From contig JAGBHF010000064.1 in NCBI GenBank assembly GCA_017935645.1, positions 1-54,785 of the forward strand: a stretch of DNA of 54,785 bases, written 5' to 3'. This stretch comes from Bacteroidaceae bacterium (GTDB taxonomy: Bacteria; Bacteroidota; Bacteroidia; Bacteroidales; Barnesiellaceae_A). The position numbers and the translations under genes are program-made. Below are positions 10,270 to 19,444 of this stretch, piece by piece; positions within the stretch are counted from its first letter, which is position 1, and each line of letters starts with the position of its first letter. The notes below the pieces were generated by a model, which worked only from the letters and a program-made list of their open reading frames with translations, was not told the origin of the DNA and searched no databases.

Positions 10270-10770
10270 CTACCAATTGGCTACTGTTGCGTTGAAAATG
10301 AGGTCGACGAGCTCCTCACAAATGACAGAGATAAGTTCATCTTGCACATCGGTGAGCATGCGGTCGCTACTAAAGTCTTGATATGCGGTGAACGTACGGT
10401 TCTCAAAGTCATATTGCGACTCTTTGGTATTGACAAAAGTCACCTTAACCGTTATTGTGAGGCGTGTCATGGTAGCATAAGCATCACTACCTACGGCTTG
10501 TGGTGTTACGTCGTAACCGGTTATTTCGCCCTCAATCTGCAAGTCGCCATTGGCGTCTACCATTTGCAGTTGAGTCTGGCGTGTATATGAGTCTTTGAGC
10601 ATATTGGTAAATGTCTCTTCAAGAGGCGGATATACCAACGCTGCTCGTATAGGAAAGTCCGAAATAGATATGGTCTTTATCAAGTTGTAGTTGATAGATG
10701 CACCATTGAACTTGTACGATATGGTACAAGATGTGAGCAGTATCAATAACAGAGCCAATAGTTTTTTCAT
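10270..10770 (-). CDS. lptE: LptE/RlpB family LPS-assembly lipoprotein
   Basis: Outer-membrane lipoprotein (166 aa) expected to plug LptD and deliver lipopolysaccharide to the cell surface. Signal peptide MKKLLALLLILLTSC with lipobox LTSC (Cys15). The mature part starts SYKFNGASINYNLIKTISIS, the typical Bacteroidota LptE opening. It continues with PPLEETFTNMLKDSYTRQTQL and DLQIEGEITGYDVTPQAV, the core of the family fold. It begins 2 bases after the sigma-54 activator stop codon, so both are translated from one mRNA. Confidence 0.9.
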   Translation of the reverse strand: MKKLLALLLILLTSCTISYKFNGASINYNLIKTISISDFPIRAALVYPPLEETFTNMLKDSYTRQTQLQMVDANGDLQIEGEITGYDVTPQAVGSDAYATMTRLTITVKVTFVNTKESQYDFENRTFTAYQDFSSDRMLTDVQDELISVICEELVDLIFNATVANW

Positions 10771-10772
10771 CG

Positions 10773-12044
10773 TTATTCGAGATTGTATTCTTTGATTTTG
10801 CGATAGAGTGTTCTTTCGGATATTTGCAACTCTAAAGCGGTCTTCTTGCGTTTGCCATTGTTGCGTATCAAGGCACGACGTATAGTCTCGCGCTCGGTGT
10901 CTTCGAGCGAAGTCGGTTGTTCGTCATAGTCACCGGCCATTATTACCTCACCTTCTATTTCGTTGTATATGGGAGTATCCTCTATAATAGTCTGGTGGTG
11001 GGCATGAGGGTAAGATATATGTGTGGTAGTACCGGTGGGATGTGCTATCATGCGAGGCATTTGCTCTACCACATGGTTTTCCTTTTCGGCTATCAATCCG
11101 TTGACAATTTCACGAAGATCTTTTATCTCCTTTTGCATCTTGATAATAGCCTCGTATATCATCTTTCGTTCTTCGTCAAAGAGCTGATTGCTACCTTGGC
11201 TGTCGCTCGACGAAGATTGCTGACGCAACGCGGGCAAGTTACCCACTGTATATTGGGGTAGATATTTAATCAGAATCTCACCGTTTACCTCACGCGAAGT
11301 CTCATATATAGAAACTTGTCGGGCTATATTTTTCAGCTGACGCACGTTGCCGGGCCAGCGATATGACGTGAGTACATGGCGGGCATCGTCGGTGAGGCGT
11401 ATGACCGGCATACGGTACTTCTCGGCAAATTCGGATGCAAACTTGCGAAACAGAGGTATAATATCATTGGGACGCTCACGTAGCGGTGGCACCTCGATGT
11501 GTACCGTATTGTGACGGTAATACAAATCTTCACGGAAACGACCTTCGGATATAGCCTTGAGCATATCGAGATTGGTAGCGGCTACTACACGTGCATTGGT
11601 CTTATAAACAGTCGATGAACCTACACGTATGAACTCGCCACTCTCCAATACACGCAACAAACGTGCCTGTGTTGTCAAAGGCAACTCACCTACTTCATCG
11701 AGGAAGATAGTACCGCCATCGGCCTCTTCGAAGTAACCCTTACGCGAAGAAACAGCACCCGTAAACGCACCCTTTTCGTGTCCAAAGAGCTCCGAGTCAA
11801 TTGTTCCTTCGGGTATTGCGCCACAGTTTACGGCAATATATTTGTTATGTTTGCGAAGACTATAGGCGTGGATAATCTGCGGAAAGAACTCTTTACCGGC
11901 ACCACTCTCGCCCGTAATGAGGACGTCCACATCATCGATGGGTGCAATTTGCACAGCTCGCGATATGGCTTGTATCAATTCGGGAGTATCTCCTATAATC
12001 CCAAATCGTTGCTTCACTTGTTGTATATCGGCAGTAGTTTGCAT
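10773..12044 (-). CDS. Sigma-54-dependent transcriptional activator without sensor domain
   Basis: Bacterial enhancer-binding protein (423 aa) that remodels RpoN-RNA polymerase by ATP hydrolysis. The AAA+ domain starts almost at the N-terminus: Walker A GESGAGKE (45-52), the sigma-54 contact loop GAFTGA (92-97), Walker B GGTIFLDEVGELP, and the arginine-finger region RFREDLYYR. A linker of about 110 residues with a short coiled coil (KMIYEAIIKMQKEIKDLREI) leads to a Fis-type helix-turn-helix (RKKTALELQISERTLYRKI). No receiver, GAF or PAS domain precedes the AAA+ core, so activity is probably set by expression or a partner. ATG 12044 is preferred; its promoter box ends 9 bases upstream. It heads the lptE-secG operon. 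Confidence 0.9.
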   Translation of the reverse strand: MQTTADIQQVKQRFGIIGDTPELIQAISRAVQIAPIDDVDVLITGESGAGKEFFPQIIHAYSLRKHNKYIAVNCGAIPEGTIDSELFGHEKGAFTGAVSSRKGYFEEADGGTIFLDEVGELPLTTQARLLRVLESGEFIRVGSSTVYKTNARVVAATNLDMLKAISEGRFREDLYYRHNTVHIEVPPLRERPNDIIPLFRKFASEFAEKYRMPVIRLTDDARHVLTSYRWPGNVRQLKNIARQVSIYETSREVNGEILIKYLPQYTVGNLPALRQQSSSSDSQGSNQLFDEERKMIYEAIIKMQKEIKDLREIVNGLIAEKENHVVEQMPRMIAHPTGTTTHISYPHAHHQTIIEDTPIYNEIEGEVIMAGDYDEQPTSLEDTERETIRRALIRNNGKRKKTALELQISERTLYRKIKEYNLE

Positions 12045-12053
12045 AATGGTGAG

Positions 12054-12061
12054 CAAAATTA
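12054..12061 (-). promoter_or_regulatory. -7 promoter element of the sigma-54 activator/lptE operon
   Basis: Minus-strand TAATTTTG followed by C, matching TAnnTTTG, only 9 bases before the ATG at 12044. The predicted mRNA leader would be a few bases at most. Confidence 0.6.
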
Positions 12062-12063
12062 CA

Positions 12064-12102
12064 AAAAAAACAGATAATCGAGTCACGATTATCTGTTTTT
12101 TT
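12064..12102 (-). terminator. Terminator of the macro-domain gene
   Basis: Perfect 17-bp stem around loop AGTCA: CAGATAATCG (12071-12080) pairs with CGATTATCTG (12086-12095), extended by A7/T7. It stands between the macro-like gene and the promoter of the next operon and is symmetrical enough to act in both directions. Confidence 0.9.
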
Positions 12103-12131
12103 AAGAATGTATCACATTACATAAGGTTTCA

Positions 12132-12539
12132 TTACTTATCACCGGTGTGTAATGCTTCGATATACTGCACAAATTGTCGTGGAAGTGTAACATTGTCAAG
12201 ACTGTATGCAGCTGTAAAGAGAGGTGCTATCTCCTCATCAGTAAAGCCTGCTATACCACACCCTATACGTGTTACAAGAAAATGCAACCGGGGGTGTTCT
12301 TGAGCAAATGAAATAAACTCATCGACATAGGGCGCAATGGTTTCAACACCACCCTGCATGGTGGGTATGGCATAAGAAGAGCCTTGCAACCCGACACCTT
12401 GCCCCCATACGGCTCCAAATTGTTGATGCGCAATACGCGCTGCACCACCGGCGTGCATTCCTTGAAGGTTGCTACCGAATACAAATATCTCATTCTCGGC
12501 GAGGCGAGTTATCATGTCGGGTGTAAATTTTCGTTCCAT
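12132..12539 (-). CDS. Small macro-domain-like protein (A1S_2505 type)
   Basis: 135 aa, cytosolic. NEIFVFGSNLQGMHAGGAAR followed by VTRIGCGIAGFTDEEIAPLF has the layout of a macro domain, a fold that binds ADP-ribose and related nucleotides: a beta strand and Asn/Gly loop, then the second Gly-rich loop. It resembles a group often annotated as 'A1S_2505 phage non-structural protein', which occurs in phages and in chromosomes. No partner ADP-ribosyltransferase gene is adjacent, so a toxin-antitoxin role is not supported here. It follows thiF by 67 bases with no convincing terminator between, so read-through from the thi operon is possible. Substrate unknown. Confidence 0.75.
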   Translation of the reverse strand: MERKFTPDMITRLAENEIFVFGSNLQGMHAGGAARIAHQQFGAVWGQGVGLQGSSYAIPTMQGGVETIAPYVDEFISFAQEHPRLHFLVTRIGCGIAGFTDEEIAPLFTAAYSLDNVTLPRQFVQYIEALHTGDK

Positions 12540-12606
12540 TGTTGACGTTATTTTCTATTTCGCAATATTAGTCAATTTGTTTGATAGAAAAGACGTAATC
12601 GGCCTA

Positions 12607-13305
12607 TTATTTTAACCTCAAGGTGTGACTTTCCATTGTACGTATGTCGATAGTAAACAATTTTCCTATCAGCGGTTCTCCTAATCGGGTGATTAGTTTT
12701 ATAACTTCAGTTGCTTGCATCGCACCGACAATACCGGGCAAAGGTCCTATGACGCCACGTACTTGAGTGGGGATATTGACAGCTTCGTCACGATTGGGAA
12801 ACAGGTCGATATAACGCCACTTGTGAGCGTTGTCAAACACCGATACCTGACCACAATATTCAGTGATTGCCCCATAGACAAAGGACTTATTCAGGCTACT
12901 ACATACATCGTCAATAAGGTATCTTGTAGAGGCATTGTCACTGCAATCTACTACCACATCGTAGTTTTCAATAATTTTGCGAGCGTTTTCGGCATCTAAC
13001 CATGTATCGTATTGCTCTACAAGCAATTGAGTATTCACACTCTTTATGCGAAGTGATGCGCATGATGTTTTACACAACCCCACTTCGCTTTCGGCATAAA
13101 GGATTTGTCGTTGCAAATTACTAAGCGAAACATTATCATGGTCGACAATGCCTATACGCCCCACACCTGCAGCGGCGAGGTAGAGGGCTACGGGCGAACC
13201 CAAGCCCCCTACTCCTACTATAAGCACACTTGCATTGTGTAGCTTCATCTGACCCTCGACACCTATCTCGGGTAACATAATTTGTCGAGAATATCGGTCG
13301 TGCAT
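12607..13305 (-). CDS. thiF: ThiF/MoeB/HesA family adenylyltransferase lacking the zinc and persulfide cysteines
   Basis: Expected to adenylate the C-terminal Gly of ThiS so that sulfur can be loaded for thiazole synthesis. Seen in 232 aa: RYSRQIMLPEIGVEGQMKL, the nucleotide loop GVGGLGS (31-37), DxDxVxxSNLQRQ (55-67) and VDCSDN (119-124). Where E. coli ThiF has the zinc CYRC motif this protein has RYID (164-167); where the ThiS-linked cysteine normally lies there is IPTQVRG (178-184); and the protein stops at LRLK before the second zinc CxxC. Adenylation looks intact; sulfur relay must differ. The ATG at 13305 lies 1 base past the thiH stop codon. Last gene of the thi operon. Confidence 0.88.
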   Translation of the reverse strand: MHDRYSRQIMLPEIGVEGQMKLHNASVLIVGVGGLGSPVALYLAAAGVGRIGIVDHDNVSLSNLQRQILYAESEVGLCKTSCASLRIKSVNTQLLVEQYDTWLDAENARKIIENYDVVVDCSDNASTRYLIDDVCSSLNKSFVYGAITEYCGQVSVFDNAHKWRYIDLFPNRDEAVNIPTQVRGVIGPLPGIVGAMQATEVIKLITRLGEPLIGKLFTIDIRTMESHTLRLK

Positions 13306-13306
13306 A

Positions 13307-14422
13307 TCAATCAAATACTTTATCCCAATCTTTCCATACGACCTCATATCCTACTCGCTTGATAGCCTCGGCAACCTCGGCCGGTGTACGTTCGTCACTA
13401 ACCGAGAATTGCTCCAACGCTTGCGGATAGGTATAATATCCACCCGGCTCGGTCTTACTACCGGCACTCATTGATGTTGCCCCTAATGTGGCAATGTGAT
13501 CACGGAAGTGCGGTGTTTCGCGTGTAGAAACAGATATGTCAACATCATGGTCAAATATGCGAAAGGCAAATGTAAGTTGTGCCAGTTCGCGGTCACTCAT
13601 GATAACATTGGGCGGAAAACCACCGGCACTTGGTCGCAGACGTGGGAAATTGACACTGTAGCGAGTCTGCCAATAGTGACGGCGCAGATATAACAAGTGC
13701 ATAGCCATGAAAGTAACATCGGTGCGCCAGTCCTCAAGGCCAATCAGTACACCCATGCCTATCTTGTGCACTCCGGCTTGTCCCATGCGGTCGTATCCAT
13801 TAAGTCGCCATTCATAGTTTGACTTCATCCCCTTCGGGTGATATATCTTGTATCGATCGCGGTTGTAGGTCTCTTGAAAACATACAACTCCATTGAGACC
13901 CGATTGTGTCAGGCGATAATAGTCCTCACTCTTCAATGGCATCACTTCAATAGATAGATTGTTGAAGTGTGGTCGAGCCGTTTGTAAAGCCTTCTCCAAG
14001 TACGCAACACCTGCATCACGAGGATTTTCGCCCGTTACAATCAAGAGGTTTTCAAATGGTGCAAGACGCTTGATAGCAAGGCACTCTTGCTCTATCTCAT
14101 CGGGCTTGAGTATGGTGCGAGGCATAGGGTTGTTATGATTAAACCCACAATATACGCAATGATTGGTACATGAGTTGGTTATATACATAGGTATGTACAT
14201 TGAGATAACTTTTCCAAATCGTTCTTGTGTATATTGACGACTCAGTTGCGCCATTTGTTCAAGATATGGAGCAGCGGCCGGCGAGATAAGAGCCATGAAA
14301 TCATCTAAATCGCAACGAGATTTAGACAATGCAGTCACTACATCGGCATCACTTTTTGAAAGAATACGTTGTGTTATTTCATCCCAAGAATATTGGGCTA
14401 TTTCTTCCGAAAACATTTTCAT
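13307..14422 (-). CDS. thiH: 2-iminoacetate synthase ThiH (radical SAM)
   Basis: Cleaves tyrosine to dehydroglycine (2-iminoacetate) and p-cresol for thiazole formation; the oxygen-independent alternative to ThiO, which fits an anaerobe. The radical-SAM cluster motif CTNHCVYC provides Cys85, Cys89 and Cys92. Also typical: the N-terminal LISPAAAPYLEQMAQLSR and the C-terminal TEPGGYYTYPQALEQFSVSDERTP. 371 aa, family length. A second in-frame ATG at 14416 is possible. Six bases after thiC. Confidence 0.96.
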   Translation of the reverse strand: MKMFSEEIAQYSWDEITQRILSKSDADVVTALSKSRCDLDDFMALISPAAAPYLEQMAQLSRQYTQERFGKVISMYIPMYITNSCTNHCVYCGFNHNNPMPRTILKPDEIEQECLAIKRLAPFENLLIVTGENPRDAGVAYLEKALQTARPHFNNLSIEVMPLKSEDYYRLTQSGLNGVVCFQETYNRDRYKIYHPKGMKSNYEWRLNGYDRMGQAGVHKIGMGVLIGLEDWRTDVTFMAMHLLYLRRHYWQTRYSVNFPRLRPSAGGFPPNVIMSDRELAQLTFAFRIFDHDVDISVSTRETPHFRDHIATLGATSMSAGSKTEPGGYYTYPQALEQFSVSDERTPAEVAEAIKRVGYEVVWKDWDKVFD

Positions 14423-14428
14423 TAATAT

Positions 14429-16156
<1,728 letters not shown>

Positions 16157-16930
16157 TTATAGGTTAAGGAATGATGTAAGAGGGCTGCTGGCCTCGGCAT
16201 GAAGCGATTTTGAGCCGAGTCCTGCTTCATAGGCTGTGCGTCCTGCCACAACAGCATCACGAAAAGCAATAGCCATATTCACAGGGTTACGAGCCACAGC
16301 AATAGCCGTGTTTACCAAGACGGCATCAGCACCCATTTCCATTGCTTCGGCAGCATGCGAAGGTGCACCGATACCGGCGTCAACAACAACAGGCACATTG
16401 CTTTGCTCAATAATTATTTGCAAGAAGTCGCGAGTAAGCAACCCTTTGTTTGTACCAATGGGAGCACCCAACGGCATGACAGCGGCTGTTCCTACGTCCT
16501 CAAGTCGTTTACACAAAACGGGGTCGGTAGGTATGTAAGGCAAAACCGTAAAACCAAGTTTTACCAACTGTTCTGTTGCTCGCAGGGTCTCGGTTGCATC
16601 GGGCAAAAGATACTTGGGATCGGGGTGAATTTCGAGCTTGATAAAATTTGTCCCGAAGCACTCACGTGCCATTTGAGCCGCGAGTACAGCCTCTTCGGCA
16701 TTTCGCACTCCCGACGTATTGGGCAACAATTGAATGTTGTCGAGCTTGATATGCGCGAGCATATCATCTTGAGCATTGTTCATGTCAATGCGTCTCATGG
16801 CCATTGTAACCATCTGAGTACCGGATGCTTCAATGGCTTGTTTCATCAATTCGTTGCTACTGAATTTTCCTGTTCCTAAGAACAATCGAGAGGTAAATTC
16901 GACACCTCCAATGATGAGTTTGCTTTTCAT
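16157..16930 (-). CDS. thiG: Thiazole synthase ThiG
   Basis: TIM-barrel enzyme that builds thiazole phosphate from deoxyxylulose-5-phosphate, dehydroglycine and ThiS-thiocarboxylate. 257 aa. Opens [21 protein letters not shown], then [26 protein letters not shown] with the Schiff-base lysine region, [18 protein letters not shown], and the phosphate-binding [29 protein letters not shown] 16930 is chosen because it gives the family N-terminus; its first base is 1 base past the thiE stop. Confidence 0.96.
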   Translation of the reverse strand: MKSKLIIGGVEFTSRLFLGTGKFSSNELMKQAIEASGTQMVTMAMRRIDMNNAQDDMLAHIKLDNIQLLPNTSGVRNAEEAVLAAQMARECFGTNFIKLEIHPDPKYLLPDATETLRATEQLVKLGFTVLPYIPTDPVLCKRLEDVGTAAVMPLGAPIGTNKGLLTRDFLQIIIEQSNVPVVVDAGIGAPSHAAEAMEMGADAVLVNTAIAVARNPVNMAIAFRDAVVAGRTAYEAGLGSKSLHAEASSPLTSFLNL

Positions 16931-16931
16931 A

Positions 16932-17552
16932 CTATAAGTTATTAAGTGTTGTAATGATTTTACGTGTAGTTTCGGTAGGATTATCCGAACGAAGTATCGC
17001 TCCCGAAAGAGCAATGCCCGATAGTCCGGCTTTCATAATAGCCGTAATGTCATCAGGCTCAATACCACCAATGGCTACTATAGGCGTCGTGATACCGGCC
17101 GCATGGCATTGTGAGATGATGTTTTTATAACCCTCTATACCGATAATTGCGCTTAAATTCTGCTTCGTTTCAGTGTATCGGAATGGCCCCAAGCCTATAT
17201 AGTCGACACCTTGGGCAACAAGATTCTTGATATCATCAAACGTATTGGCTGTACCGCCAATAATATATTTTTCGCCAATAAGTGCACGCGCTTCGGCCGG
17301 TGGCATATCATTCTTGCCCAAATGAACACCATCGATGTCGAGTTGAGACGTCAATTCTACATGGTCATCGAGTAGCAATATAGCCCCTTTCTCTTGACAA
17401 AGAGGTTTCAGCTTGTCTACAGCCTTGCGTATCTCGTCGGGGTCAGCCTCTTTCATGCGTAGTTGTATCCACTTACAACCACCATTAAGCGCTGCGATGG
17501 CTCCCTCGACATATCCATATCGCTCGGTTGTGTGTGTTATGAATTGTAACAT
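16932..17552 (-). CDS. thiE: Thiamine phosphate synthase ThiE
   Basis: Joins HMP-PP and thiazole phosphate to thiamine phosphate. 206 aa TIM barrel. Diagnostic stretches: [56 protein letters not shown] and [20 protein letters not shown]. All phosphate and pyrimidine contacts I can recognise are kept, so this is the true ThiE of the two paralogues here. Its start overlaps the end of the upstream tenI/thiE2 gene by 16 bases. Confidence 0.94.
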   Translation of the reverse strand: MLQFITHTTERYGYVEGAIAALNGGCKWIQLRMKEADPDEIRKAVDKLKPLCQEKGAILLLDDHVELTSQLDIDGVHLGKNDMPPAEARALIGEKYIIGGTANTFDDIKNLVAQGVDYIGLGPFRYTETKQNLSAIIGIEGYKNIISQCHAAGITTPIVAIGGIEPDDITAIMKAGLSGIALSGAILRSDNPTETTRKIITTLNNL

Positions 17553-18142
17553 GATAATTGTTCTTTTATATTATATATTGTATCACTGATATGTTCTATT
17601 GACAAGTTGTTCCACAAGCAACCGAGAATGGCAACACCTCCAAAACCATATCGCATAGTAGACGAAATATTTTCGGGGGTAATGCCTCCCATTGCTACAA
17701 CACGACTGTCAATTATTCCACTATTATGTGCTTCAGTGAGTTGTTGTGTGGAAAATGGTGTGTCGTACCCCGGTTTTGATATACTATTATATATAGGGCT
17801 GATCAGTAGATAGTTGTATTGTTTTTTATATATCTCTACCTCGGCCAATGTGTGACAAGACCTGCTCACTCGTCCTTGCCACCCTTGCAGCAATTGTGCG
17901 TTGCGACTATTGAGGTGAATGCCCCCTACTCCATAATCGGGCGCAAGACAATGTGCATCGTGCAACACGATTTTTGTGTGGTATTTCCGGGGTATTTCTT
18001 GCAGCAGATGAGCAATATCCTCAGCCTTGGCACAAGGCTTGCGCAGATGTAAGTAATCGGCGCCGGCCTCAAGTGTAGCGGTCAATAGTACAGGCTCTTG
18101 GGGCAAGATGTCGGGATGTGATATAACGATAAGTTTACTCAT
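17537..18142 (-). CDS. ThiE/TenI paralogue, likely thiazole tautomerase TenI
   Basis: Second ThiE-superfamily barrel (201 aa), divergent from its neighbour. It has YLHLRKPCAKAEDIAHLL, KIVLHDAHCLAPDYGVGGIHLNSRN and RVVAMGGITPENISSTMRYGFGG. The HLNSRN replaces the HLGxxD of ThiE, a change seen in TenI proteins, which aromatise the ThiG product rather than couple it. Substrate assignment is inference from this change and from operon position. ATG 18142 follows the thiS stop by 4 bases (GGA GGA TAA ACGG ATG), and the GGAGG overlapping the thiS end may aid reinitiation. Confidence 0.85.
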   Translation of the reverse strand: MSKLIVISHPDILPQEPVLLTATLEAGADYLHLRKPCAKAEDIAHLLQEIPRKYHTKIVLHDAHCLAPDYGVGGIHLNSRNAQLLQGWQGRVSRSCHTLAEVEIYKKQYNYLLISPIYNSISKPGYDTPFSTQQLTEAHNSGIIDSRVVAMGGITPENISSTMRYGFGGVAILGCLWNNLSIEHISDTIYNIKEQLSCYNS

Positions 18143-18146
18143 CCGT

Positions 18147-18347
18147 TTATCCTCCATAGGCAGCGGCAATTGCTACCACATTATCGCCATTATTGAGTAT
18201 GGTTTGTGACCAATTATCTCGCAATATAAGTGTGTTATTTACCGCTATGGCAATGTTCTGTGTAGGAAGATTGGCTTCTTGTATCAGTTGTTGAAGTGTT
18301 GCACCTTCCTGCAATGTCATCTCTTTGCTATTAAGTAAGATATTCAT
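18147..18347 (-). CDS. thiS: Sulfur carrier protein ThiS
   Basis: Ubiquitin-like sulfur carrier of 66 aa. The chain ends in AYGG; the terminal Gly-Gly is adenylated by ThiF and converted to the thiocarboxylate used by ThiG. The N-terminal strand MNILLNSKEMTL and the ATLQQLIQEANLPTQNIAIAVN core fit the fold. Lies between thiD (22 bases) and tenI/thiE2 (4 bases). Confidence 0.95.
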   Translation of the reverse strand: MNILLNSKEMTLQEGATLQQLIQEANLPTQNIAIAVNNTLILRDNWSQTILNNGDNVVAIAAAYGG

Positions 18348-18369
18348 GATATGGTTATGTATTGAGTGA

Positions 18370-19188
18370 TTAATATTCTATAGGGATAAGGGATTGAGGA
18401 TTGTATGTGTGATTGAGTGAGCCATGTCCACCTCCGCATTGTACATCAGCACCATGCAGTATAGCATTGTGCAAGTAGTCTTTGGCACGTTTCGTGGCTT
18501 CTACCAACGGATAACCTAATGCACGATAGGCAGCAATTGCCGATGATAGTGTACAACCTGTGCCATGTGTATTGCGTGTGTCAATAAAGGGGTATGAGAA
18601 ACACTCTTGCCTATCGGGCATTACAAGATAGTCGGTTGCCATTGAGCCGGGTAGATGTCCCCCCTTCATCAATACGGCATTACAGCCACGACCAAGCAGA
18701 TGTTGAGCCGCTATGACTATTTGTGATAAATCTTGAATATCACAATTGGTGAGCAAGCATGCTTCGTTAATATTAGGTGTAACTATCTCGGCTATGGGGA
18801 AAAGTTTCTCAACGATTATATCAATAGCACTCTTTTCGAGCAAGGTACACCCCGATGTAGATACCATAACGGGGTCTAATATAATAGGTATGTGACAGTG
18901 AGAAATCACATCGGCTACAGCCTGAGCTATGGAAGCATTACAGAGCATTCCTATCTTGATAGAGTCAACCGTAAAATCTTCCAATACAGCCTCAATCTGT
19001 TGTCTTACGATAGTAGAATCAATAGGTTGAATAGCTCTTACCCCTTGCGTGTTTTGCGCAGTAACAGCCGTTATAGCTGTTGCCGCATATACACCCAATG
19101 CCGCGCAGGTCTTGATATCGGCTTGTATTCCGGCACCTCCGCAACTATCGGAGCCGGCAATGATAAGTGTTGTTGGATAACGTTTCAT
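18370..19188 (-). CDS. thiD: Hydroxymethylpyrimidine/phosphomethylpyrimidine kinase ThiD
   Basis: Phosphorylates HMP and HMP-P to HMP-PP for ThiE. Ribokinase-like fold, 272 aa. Seen: LIIAGSDSCGGAGIQADIKTC at the N-terminus, AVTAQNTQGV, GMLCNASIAQAVADVI, PIILDPVMVSTSG, and the catalytic C-terminal RNTHGTGCTLSSAIAAYRALG. First gene of the thi operon; between its start and the promoter lie the TPP aptamer and a terminator. Confidence 0.96.
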   Translation of the reverse strand: MKRYPTTLIIAGSDSCGGAGIQADIKTCAALGVYAATAITAVTAQNTQGVRAIQPIDSTIVRQQIEAVLEDFTVDSIKIGMLCNASIAQAVADVISHCHIPIILDPVMVSTSGCTLLEKSAIDIIVEKLFPIAEIVTPNINEACLLTNCDIQDLSQIVIAAQHLLGRGCNAVLMKGGHLPGSMATDYLVMPDRQECFSYPFIDTRNTHGTGCTLSSAIAAYRALGYPLVEATKRAKDYLHNAILHGADVQCGGGHGSLNHTYNPQSLIPIEY

Positions 19189-19218
19189 GTTACATCATTT
19201 TTGCTCAAGGGATGCAAC

Positions 19219-19247
19219 AAAAAACTCGAACATCGATTATGCCCGAG
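19219..19247 (-). terminator. Expression-platform terminator of the TPP riboswitch
   Basis: On the minus strand CTCGGGCAT (plus 19239-19247) pairs with ATGTTCGAG (plus 19225-19233) around loop AATCG, a 9-bp stem with two G-U pairs, followed by six T (plus 19219-19224). It lies 50 bases past the aptamer and 30 bases before thiD, which fits control by premature termination. Confidence 0.75.
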
Positions 19248-19296
19248 AACTCCAAATAAGATATAGCCGAAAAATATGATATAACAATTACTACCA

Positions 19297-19368
19297 ATTC
19301 CTACGGCGGCATTATCCGCATCAGGTTCATAGGGTATAATCTCAGCCGCACGTTAGCAGCACCCCTTT
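19297..19368 (-). ncRNA. TPP (THI-box) riboswitch aptamer
   Basis: Minus-strand RNA with all hallmark blocks in order: GGGGTGC, GCTGAGATTATACCC, GAACCTGATGCGGATAATG and the closing CCGTAGGAATT. These form the pyrimidine- and pyrophosphate-sensing helices of the thiamine pyrophosphate riboswitch. It precedes thiD and the whole thi operon; with the downstream terminator it should switch the operon off when TPP is abundant. Confidence 0.96.
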
Positions 19369-19383
19369 GTGTGTTGTTGAGTG

Positions 19384-19391
19384 CAAATGTA
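19384..19391 (-). promoter_or_regulatory. -7 promoter element of the thi operon
   Basis: Minus-strand TACATTTG followed by CAC, a perfect TAnnTTTG box placed about 16 bases upstream of the riboswitch aptamer. It is one half of the near-palindrome 19381-19414 shared with the obg promoter. Confidence 0.75.
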
Positions 19392-19403
19392 TAAAAATTT
19401 TTA

Positions 19404-19411
19404 TATCTTTG
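19404..19411 (+). promoter_or_regulatory. -7 promoter element of obg-pgeF
   Basis: TATCTTTG followed by CAC, a perfect box 34 bases before the obg ATG. A TTG at 19377-19379 sits at the expected -33 distance and overlaps the thi promoter side. Confidence 0.75.
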
Positions 19412-19444
19412 CACCATAAAACGCAAAAAATATACATTCAATAT

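Noticed and set aside
12540..12606. TTTTCTAT / ATAGAAAA stem between thiF and the macro-like gene as a terminator
   Set aside because: An A/T-only 8-bp stem with a 26-base loop; not stable enough to support.
16932..18142. Recent tandem duplication of thiE
   Set aside because: The two barrels share only general fold motifs, so they are old paralogues rather than a recent duplicate.
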